Shown here piece by piece: positions 56,699 to 64,000 of a stretch of 64,000 nt of DNA. The position numbers and the translations under genes are program-made. A model generated the notes under the pieces. The model was not told where the DNA came from. It saw only the letters and a list, made by a program, of their open reading frames with translations, and ran no database searches. The DNA is taken from NCBI GenBank assembly GCA_035048495.1, contig CM068540.1, positions 5,564,829-5,628,828 on the forward strand. The letters run 5' to 3'. How positions within the stretch are numbered: position 1 is the stretch's first letter; every line of letters starts with the position of its first letter. The DNA comes from Euptelea pleiosperma. Lineage: Eukaryota; Streptophyta; Magnoliopsida; Ranunculales; Eupteleaceae.

Positions 56699-56709
56699 CT
56701 CTGATACCA
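56699..56709 (-). other. Primer-binding site (initiator tRNA-Met)
   Basis: On the minus strand TGGTATCAGAG directly follows the LTR end ATCGACATCA. It matches the 3' end of plant initiator tRNA-Met, as in most copia elements. Confidence 0.93.
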
Positions 56710-56922
56710 TGATGTCGATTAGATTGTAATCAATTGCAAATAGATCTAAAAGATTATGGTTAGAAGAGACTAGTGAAGAGAGAGATTGGGGAGAGAGGGA
56801 ATCGTGTAGAGCTTAATGAAAGCCTACACGATTTCACCTTTTATATTAGTAAGGTGGTAAACTACCAATAATTACACAGGTCCCTATACAATATAAATAT
56901 TGTAACTAGGTCCCTGACAACA
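56710..56922 (-). repeat. 5' LTR of the copia element
   Basis: 213 bases, TGTTGTCAGGG...ATCGACATCA on the minus strand. The flanking base run after 56,922 starts with the target-site copy GTAAC. Confidence 0.93.
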
Positions 56923-58385
56923 GTAACACATCTTTGAAAGAATCCCATCAAATTGTTTGAGTATATTTGAATTTGAGATCCCCAATAAGCAAAACTTTTC
57001 TAGGAAAACCCAACCACTTGGACTGGCTTCCATAACTGCCAATATGAGGTGGGTTACTTGAGTACCTCTTATGGGTCCCCCATGAGAACAACCCCTTATA
57101 GCTCGTGAAAGCTCAGGTAGGGCCTCTCTTGTGGGAAGAAGCCCAAACGATCTGCAAGCTAAGCGGCATGCCTGAGCGCAACGATTATACCTTTTTCAGG
57201 TAATAAATTACCCCCCGGCAGACTTCTTTGTTTGTGCCCTTCGGTCCCAAAGCCATTCCTTTTAATCAAGCCTTTCTCACTCATTCCTTGCTTCCAGAAT
57301 CTAGACAAATGGTAGAAAGCTTTGTCATATCTCAGTCATTCGGCTATCATGCAAAGTTGCACAATAGGTTATAAATTGCCAATGTAACAAATTGGTTACA
57401 ATTGAAGGGTAAAATGTTCAAGCCAGCCAAAACTGATGTCCCCACAAAATGGAACCCTGCCATTGCCATCAAAATGGAAAATACGAGAGAATAGAGACAG
57501 CTTGTTTGTCCCAATGGGTTTAATCCCAGCCCCCCCCCCCCCCCCTCTACAACTGATCCGAATATTTAATGAGATCTTTGACCTTCCGCGAGGCTTCCAC
57601 GTATTCTAAGCATAGCAACACAAAGCATGAGATAGTGGGAATTCAAGAAGTGAAGTACCAAAGCATTGGTCATTAAAGAAGTTAAGGCAACTGACTGGTA
57701 TAAAATATTATGCATCCATGTGACTATTGAATAAAACATTGAAATTGGTAATTTAATAACTATCTGTTAACACAGACCTGAATCATTTATAATATCAAGA
57801 TAACCAAAAAAAAAAAAAAAAGAAGAAAAAACTAAAATATAAATTATTGAAAAGTCAGATTTAATGTAGTTACCAATGACGAGGGGAGGAGGGCATGTGC
57901 GTATTGCACGTGAGGACTGTAGGGCTGTCGTTTAAAGAAGGGGAGAGGAGCATTTCACATTTACGTGTGAACGCATTAAATTCATTCAGATGGTGAAATG
58001 TCTGAACAACCTTTAATAGAAGCTATTGTTAAGTAAAATTACAGAGGATGTTTTTGGAAGTGACTAATTAAGACAGTAACGCAAGTAGTGCCTTCGCGCA
58101 TTATAGATAGAATGTAAGGGGCAAGAGATCGAGAGAGGGTAGCATAACAAAGTAAGATTCTGAATAAAAAGAAAGACCTTAGGTAGAAGCTTCATGCAAC
58201 TACGTTCAAAATCTTTGATGGCCATTGATAGTTCAATACCCTAATGATCATAGAATGGTAAAGAGTTGATATGCATAAAGGGAAACTAATAGTACTTGAC
58301 AATACCATTTGATTCATTCTGCATGGTTTATGTGATCAAACATCTTTTTAGGAACACTCATTTTTCAATCTCCCAATTCATCATC
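56923..58385. other. Probable NC2-alpha intron 1 or upstream DNA, no exon seen
   Basis: A C16 homopolymer lies at 57,530-57,545 and a poly-A run near 57,806-57,820. No NC2-alpha first exon and no other domain were recognised. Confidence 0.3.
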
Positions 58386-58700
58386 ATAAGCCTTATCTCA
58401 AACATATGGGGTTGGCTGCACAAATCCTAATCTTCCATACAATCCTATCTAAAGCAATTTCTTCAGTTAAGGCAATTATCTTCAAAGCTGCACTCAATTA
58501 CTTAACCCACATCCTTTTTTTGCCTTCCCCTTGCCCCTTTAGAACCTTCAACCTGCAAGTTTCCTCGCAATGGTGTTGTCATCAGTCTTTGTTGTATATG
58601 ACCAAACCATCTAAATCGACTCTCCCTTATCCTACATTTTCATGAATGCTTCAATTTTTTTTATTTTTTCTTTCCTAGTCTTTATACTCATCTCAGATAT
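58386..58700 (-). pseudogene. LINE relic (C-terminal part of a non-LTR reverse transcriptase)
   Basis: The plus-strand string CATATGGGGTTGGCTGCACA, the CTTCCCCTTGCCCCTTTAG stretch and ATGACCAAACCATCTAAATC are a decayed copy of a repeat very common in plants. On the minus strand it encodes the region around RWFGHVQRR and RGRPKKTW in LINE reverse transcriptases. Only about 300 bases remain and frames are broken. Confidence 0.6.
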
Positions 58701-58799
58701 GCTTATTTTATGAACATGTTTCTTAATTCCCTAGCATTATGTTCCATTAAACATTTTCCTCTTAGTTTCATGATGCTCATCTTATAGAAAGCATATCTC

Positions 58800-59230
58800 T
58801 TTCTTCAAATATTTGATTGGAAAGCTGTTAGATTCATTGGAAAGCTTGTTCTGAGATCTGCAACACCTATTCACGAATTTTGTTGAGATTTGCCGTTTTG
58901 GGCTTCAAAACTATGTTAGAAGTCTGAGTGTAATAGTAATGAATGGAATTTAAAGGTATTTAGTCATTTTATAAGTTTAGATTTAAGTTATTTTACATAT
59001 GTGGTTCAGATTAGTTTCTTAGTCTTGAAGTTAACTTTTAGGGTTTATTTTACTATAATAATTGTTAACAGATCATTGTTTAGAAGACTTATAATTATTG
59101 AATGAAATTTGCTTTTTTGTTCCTTTGTGAACTCTTAGGATTACTTATATTAGCACCCAGTAGGGAAGCATTTTACGGGATTTCGCTTTCAGAAAACCTT
59201 AGCAGTGCGTTCTCCACCTGCATTATTTGG
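58800..59230 (+). repeat. Gypsy LTR 3' part
   Basis: AT-rich sequence with a leader-like end (CCACCTGCA at about 59,215-59,223) immediately before a degenerate primer-binding site. The 5' end of the LTR was not delimited. Confidence 0.4.
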
Positions 59231-59242
59231 TACTAGAGCAAG
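59231..59242 (+). other. Degenerate primer-binding site
   Basis: TGGTACTAGAGC differs from TGGTATCAGAGC at two positions. It sits about 40 bases upstream of a gag-like ATG, the usual arrangement. Confidence 0.55.
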
Positions 59243-59281
59243 TTCCATTCCCTAGAACTTGGAGTTTGATCAACAAAAGTC

Positions 59282-59520
59282 ATGCCACTGAGAAGAAACA
59301 ACCACAATCTCACTAATCGGATGGGAGAAATCAATAGTTCATTATAACAAGTTACAACAGTGCTATTGCGAATTCTGCAACTTTAGAGTGGCAATTGGAG
59401 GATCAATAGGACATTGGAAATCCATACGACTCATCCAGCATGGACATCTCACCCAAAAGCCATCTAGTCCATCCTGATGATGAATGTCGATAGCAGAATC
59501 GTGACCTAGGTAAGTGTCTG
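59282..59520 (+). pseudogene. Gypsy gag N-terminal relic
   Basis: From the ATG at 59,282 the frame reads MPLRRNNHNLTNRMGEINSS followed, with stops, by VTTVLLRILQL, the pattern of plant chromovirus-type gag N-termini. Sequence after 59,520 (to about 59,800) may be further decayed element DNA. Confidence 0.45.
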
Positions 59521-59859
59521 TAGGAAGAGGAATCCATCACTACAATAGATTAGGAGTCGCCACAAATCTTTAACAAGGAGATAATTGGAGAGAATGATAG
59601 TTAATCCATTTTTATGGAGACCCTACCTATGAGGAGAAGATTGTTAGAGAAAACAATTGTAAACCCATCTTTGATTATGATGTCATTTATAATGAAGGTA
59701 AGATCGCAAAGCTTCCTAATTATGATAAAAATGAAAAGGATTGTAATGGTGACATAGAGCAGGCTGTAGGGAAACGAAGACTCAAAGAAGATAAACTCTA
59801 GCTAGTTGTGTGCATCATCAATTACTACCCAAATAGAGAAGATGGGCATATGACAGAGC

Positions 59860-60370
59860 ACACACAGGGGCGAAAGGCTTTTGAGGCTTACACTTTAAGC
59901 TCACCTTGGAGCAAAGCTTCCCCGAAATGCCCTGATGCTTATTATAAAGGAGTAAAAGTTCATGAGGTACATGCCTCGTCCATTGAGGCTTTAAGATAGC
60001 CATACGTCCCATGCTATTTACAACTTTTTAATGCCCTATGTCAGAAGCATAAGCCTCACGTGCATATGCTAGCAGTGACAATTTTAGGTGGTCGTACCTT
60101 AAAATTTTCAATTAATTTCCTCTTCTTTTTGTTTTCACCTTAATCTTAATTAAACAATAATAACCTATTATAGGTTAATGACAAGAACAAAATCATCTCT
60201 TTCACCCATATAGATTAGATCACTACTTACTTTCTTAATTTTTCTATAGCTATCTGTTTTTATCAAACTTATCTTATCGCTTATTTATTCTTTAAATTTA
60301 GTATTCATTTAAAAAAGAAGTGCTAAAGTGAGGCTTATGCCTCACGCTCTAGGCCCCCACACCACCACAT
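59860..60370. mobile_element. Decayed relative of the GAGGC hAT-like element
   Basis: Both ends carry GAGGCTTA-type words (GGCTTTTGAGGCTTACACTT at about 59,876, AGTGAGGCTTATGCCTCACG at about 60,330), with an AT-rich centre, as in the intact element at 50,431-51,098. Terminal CAGTG sequences and duplication are not preserved. Confidence 0.5.
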
Positions 60371-61098
60371 TTAAAATCATTGATTTAACTTCAATTTCCC
60401 TCCCTCCGAGTTATACCATTTGAATATAATTTGAGGACTTTACTCTCAATAATTCCATTCAGACTACATGGAAGGCTAGAATTTTTTAAAATAAACCATC
60501 TTATCATTTTAGACTTGGCATTGACAAACATAGCACCAATATCTTGTCACCTACCTAATTTTGGAAGATTCATCTGATCTATAATTACAAATCCACAACA
60601 TAAAGCAAAGGGAAGAAATCTACATAGAACCCTACTCCATTCACCACCTATTGACCAATCAGCTACAAGGACTTCAATTTCAATTTCATATTCATTTTCA
60701 ATCTAGGTTTGAGCTCAGGTCAAAACTGAAATCAAAAGCAAAATTTTGATAAAAATTACTATAATTTTAGTGTCATTTTAGAAAATTCAGAACTGGGAAC
60801 AACATCTTAATTAATATTCTATAAGTGGCAAGAAAATCTTCTCTTTACCTCTCTAATCCCCTGAAAATAAAATAATATTAATTAATGGCCTTTTATTAAT
60901 GGAAAGAAAGTCTTAACACTTCTTATCTCTCATTTTGAATAGTGAGCACAATTCATCACGCACCACCCACTTGATATTGGATAAAAAAAAGTAAAAGATT
61001 CCAAATCCTTTTGCTAACTTGTAATGAAGAACTAGATGGTGAGCATCTTCCTCCAACTTGTTACACAACACTAGTCATAGATGCACTAAATCTAAAAA
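60371..61098. other. No gene seen
   Basis: AT-rich DNA with frequent stops in all frames. No motif or repeat was recognised. Confidence 0.3.
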
Positions 61099-61316
61099 GG
61101 GTCGGGCTCAGGAGCCCCCCGTTTTTTGACCCCCTCTCGGGAGTCGGGCTCTCGGCCGTGGATTCTGAGAATCCAATGGAAGTTGATAGCGCTGAGCTGG
61201 CTTTCACTTTTTTCATTAGGTGAAAGCCATCTTAGCGCTATCAAGTATCAACCACCTGTGGATAAAGACCGACTCCCATGAGGGGCCATAAAAAGGGGGT
61301 CCTTGGAGCCTGAGCC
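61099..61316. mobile_element. 218 bp Mutator-like MITE with 9 bp duplication
   Basis: ATCTAAAAA is found at 61,090-61,098 and 61,317-61,325. The arms run about 100 bases: GGGAGTCGGGCTCT with GACTCCCATGAGG, and TTGATAGCGCTGAGCTGGCT with its partner AGCCATCTTAGCGCTATCAA, separated by a loop of about a dozen bases. A fragment of the same family (CATAAAAAGTGGGGCTCCTG) lies at 45,118-45,138. Confidence 0.85.
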
Positions 61317-61855
61317 ATCTAAAAAATAATGGTTGATCATATACATCTCTCCAATTGCCACCCACATAAAAACCTCACTTTAGGATCGACAAAATAAGCC
61401 TTATGTGAAGGGAAGTCAACTCAAATCTCATCAATCAAATCATTGCATGCAAACAATAGACCTTTCATCAATAACTTCACTCAGAATAGAATTTTCATCA
61501 CGACAGTCAATGAGTTCAAACCACAAATCCAACTCCAACTCTCTAGGGTTGCTACAAAACTAACGCCCCCATATAATCATCCTCAAACTCAATTAGAACA
61601 CTCAACAACGAGAACTTTTTAGCTCCTCTACCAAGATGAAAATATCTTCTTCTTTTGTCTCTTCTTTGCATTCAGTTCAAGTGTCACAAAAGCCCTTGCT
61701 AGAGAGGATTCAAGTAGGTGAAAACCCATATGTAATCATAAGCCATCTTTTTACTGAAAAAAAAAACCTCAACAACAAGAACACCTAAACATGACAAACT
61801 TAAGCAAACAAAAAATCCAGTAGTATGAAGTTTTTGTGCTCAAAAGAACCCAATA
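61317..61855. other. No gene seen
   Basis: Non-coding AT-rich sequence. The target-site copy ATCTAAAAA opens it. Nothing else was recognised. Confidence 0.3.
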
Positions 61856-61856
61856 A

Positions 61857-61955
61857 TGTAGTATGTATGTATGTATGTATGTATATATGAGTATATATAT
61901 TATATAAATAGAGAGAGAGAGAGAGAGTGCTAGCGCGGTCAAAATTTCTAGTCAT

Positions 61956-62025
<70 letters not shown>

Positions 62026-62053
62026 TGTATGTGTGTGTGTGTGTGTGTGTGTG
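61857..62053. repeat. Compound microsatellite (TATG)n, (TA)n, (GA)n, (TG)n
   Basis: (TATG)n at about 61,860-61,885, (GA)n at 61,911-61,928, (TA)n at 61,957-61,970 and a long (TG)n at 61,971-62,053 with one interruption. Open frames of Cys-Val or Thr-His repeats over this tract are artefacts. Confidence 0.95.
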
Positions 62054-62070
62054 ATAAGAGTAAGGATGAG

Positions 62071-63151
62071 CCCTAGGCAAGGAAATAAATTTCGCAAAAT
62101 TATCGAAATTTTTTCATTTTCTAGGTTACCGACAGGAAAGAATACATACATGAAATGTTTCCATACATGTCGATATATTTCGCATAAACAGTAAATTCCG
62201 ATCAATTGACAGTGTAAATATGTATTATATCAGTTGAAATATTTCAACATCTATGGAAACATTTCGATCAAAGGTAGGAAACATCTCATTTGAGCTCAAA
62301 ACCACCACAAATCCCATATTTGATCTACTTAACCCATTTTCATATATTCTTTATAAAAAAAAGACTAATCCATTGTAGATTTCTTGGTTTGTGGATTGAT
62401 TGTGAGGACGAATTGAATCCCATTTTAGTGTTTTTCAAATTCGAAACGTATGTATAAAATTTCTTGCTAAAAATAGATAGTTTAGGTGTAAATGCATCAA
62501 ATATATGAATCTATGATGCATTTACACTTGATTTGTACACGGATTTATGATCATTTAGGGCGAAAATTTGAAAATTTGAGAAAACCTCAATTTCATTGAT
62601 TTTTACCCTAAAGATCCATGATTGTGCATAAATTGATTATATGTTGCATAATTTAGCCCGTTCTACAAGTTGTTGGGTTAAAAAAATTTCCAAAAAAAAA
62701 AATTTTAAATTCAAAAAAATAAGTAATGTAATAAGTTAATAGTAAATAGGTTTCCTAAAATTATACATTAATATAAATGTATAAAGATTTATTAATACCT
62801 TGATATGACTTTATAATAAGCAATTAAATAATAGTTATCTAATTAAATATTAGTATAATATCTTGATTGACAAATAGATACCTACCTCAACATATAGTTC
62901 ACTATGGTCATTCATTTCAACACTACATATGGTTGTATATTATAGTTTTAGCTTATGAGTGTGTGTTTTATGCTTGTTTTATCATTTCACTAACTTTTCA
63001 CAAACATAACCACAATATTTCTATCATTTCCGTATAATTTCCATCATTTTCCATGAAAAATATATTATTTCCACACTGGTCATGGAAATATTTCCATTTC
63101 CGGACTTGTCAAAATAAACCATGAAACCGAAATTTATTTCCTTGGCCCTAG
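62071..63151. mobile_element. Possible 1.1 kb element with short inverted repeats
   Basis: CCTAGGCAAGGAAATAAATT at the left is matched in reverse complement by AATTTATTTCCTTGGCCCTA at about 63,131. ATTTCGGxxGAAAT-like words fill both ends, with an AT-rich centre including a 15 bp perfect hairpin (AGTGTAAATGCATCA and partner, 62,491-62,536). No transposase. No clear duplication. Confidence 0.45.
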
Positions 63152-64000
63152 GTAACAAAATAGAAAGCAATTTTTCAATCCACAAACCACATTGGATATC
63201 AAGATATATATCGAAGACCATACCCTTAGTTCCATGTGCAAACATATACTGCAAGTTTGACTTTGAAATATCAGGGCCTTACAAACAAAAAATGTTATAT
63301 TCCAAGCATAACGAAAATCTCTTGCCTAAGATGTTTAACATAAAGTCAAAATGAACTGTGTTCCTTGAAACAATGAGAAGCATTTACCTACAATAAAAAT
63401 ACAATTTTTTACCCAAGTAAAACTCTCTTTCTTTGCCATTTTCAAGACTACAATCAACATTTTCAGGGGATAAATAGATTAACAACGAAAGCAAATATGA
63501 GATATCATCACAAATTCAATATGCAATTAATAGAAAAATATACCACAATTGAGCAAGAAAAAAGATCAACCTTTTTGCTAACAACCTCATGGTAAAACAA
63601 AAGGAGAATTGGAATTAAAATAAAGGGAAGTGATAGATTGCCAAAAAAAAAGGAAAGTCATTGAGCACCTATGTTACCAGACACTTCAAAAAATATGTCG
63701 TACTCGTATCAGACACTTCATTTTCTAACTGCAAATCCCATGTCCATGATGTAACTTGGTCGTGTCTCTGTCGTTCCCAGTAAAATAGTTAGGCACTCCT
63801 TGTGTTTAAAACTAGGGGAGCCCTCTCAGTGAAAAGAAAAAATTTCCCTTATTGCATTGACAATAACAATGGTCAACATTGCATTTAATAAGGAAATTTT
63901 TTAAGGTTCTCGAAGGTCAAGGAAAGGCAAAAGAGGACATTAATTGAGGTGTTGAGAGCTGAACCCATATCGTTGGAACAAGGCTTATGATGATGATGAT
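63152..64000. other. No gene seen
   Basis: AT-rich DNA. Around 63,670-63,780 there are CAGACACTTC and GTCGTACTCGTATC words that may be a decayed repeat. The expected first exon of NC2-alpha was not found here. Confidence 0.3.

Larger units (their letters stand above)
50081..56922 (-). mobile_element. Complete but inactive Ty1-copia retrotransposon
   Basis: LTRs at 56,710-56,922 (5' on the minus strand, 213 bp) and 50,081-50,312 (3', 232 bp) begin TGTTGTCAGGG and end ATCGACATCA. They are flanked by the perfect 5 bp duplication GTAAC (50,076-50,080 and 56,923-56,927). A primer-binding site and a polypurine tract adjoin them. The domain order gag, protease, integrase, reverse transcriptase, RNase H is that of Ty1-copia. 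The LTRs differ at about 14 positions plus an 18 bp and a 1 bp indel, so the insertion is old. Frames are broken in every domain. A 668 bp hAT-like element is nested near its 3' end. Confidence 0.95.

Noticed and set aside
57530..57545. C16 homopolymer as a G-quadruplex or regulatory element
   Set aside because: A single homopolymer is as likely to be slippage or sequencing noise, and nothing around it supports a function.
61948..62205. Open frames of Thr-His and Cys-Val repeats on the two strands
   Set aside because: They are direct translations of a (TG)n microsatellite.
1..64000. tRNA, rRNA or snoRNA genes
   Set aside because: No cloverleaf with A- and B-box motifs and no rRNA-like stretch was recognised by eye. 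A tRNAscan-SE and Infernal run would settle it.

Overview
This is nuclear DNA of a seed plant. Genes are split by spliceosomal introns with GT-AG borders, plant-specific families are present (a group II phytocystatin, an NC2-alpha/NF-YC11-type histone-fold protein, an F-box/LRR relic), and most of the window is retrotransposons and MITEs. The species cannot be named from the sequence. No tRNA, rRNA, CRISPR array or bacterial-style operon was seen.

Layout. 0-19.2 kb holds no intact gene. It contains a foldback MITE (537-929), LTR-like blocks (about 0.95-5 kb), two related long LTR-like units (about 4.99-9.06 and 11.48-15.18 kb) with extra copies of their 3' ends, tandem duplications, and coding relics of an unrecognised element. 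19.2-21.8 kb is a nest of elements: a copia gag relic, an RNase H relic split by a 1.2 kb terminal-inverted-repeat element, and a 162 bp MITE inside that with a perfect 9 bp target-site duplication. 21.86-26.53 kb is the phytocystatin gene (+). Its introns are full of a locally abundant foldback MITE family, and the exon that normally encodes the SNSL linker was not found. 29.65-38.72 kb is a decayed SIRE-like Ty1-copia element (-) with an extra 3' ORF and an internal 630 bp tandem duplication; its 5' end is missing. 39.6-40.4 kb is an F-box/LRR pseudogene (-). 40.6-46.5 kb is small repeats. 47.3-49.15 kb holds exons 2-6 of NC2-alpha (-). The first exon is not visible and probably lies beyond a 402 bp MITE and a complete 6.84 kb Ty1-copia element (50,081-56,922) in intron 1. 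57-64 kb holds LINE and gypsy relics, another MITE with a 9 bp duplication, and microsatellites.

Gene content. Only two loci look like expressed host genes: the cystatin (papain-like protease inhibitor) and NC2-alpha (subunit of the NC2 repressor of TBP). They are convergent. In Arabidopsis, as I recall, the orthologues AT3G12490 (CYS6) and AT3G12480 (NF-YC11) are immediate neighbours, so the 20.8 kb between them here looks like an old gene pair pushed apart by transposons. No convincing undescribed biological system was found. The best leads are the altered cystatin gene, the stretched gene pair, and the MITE family whose core is constant while its ends vary.
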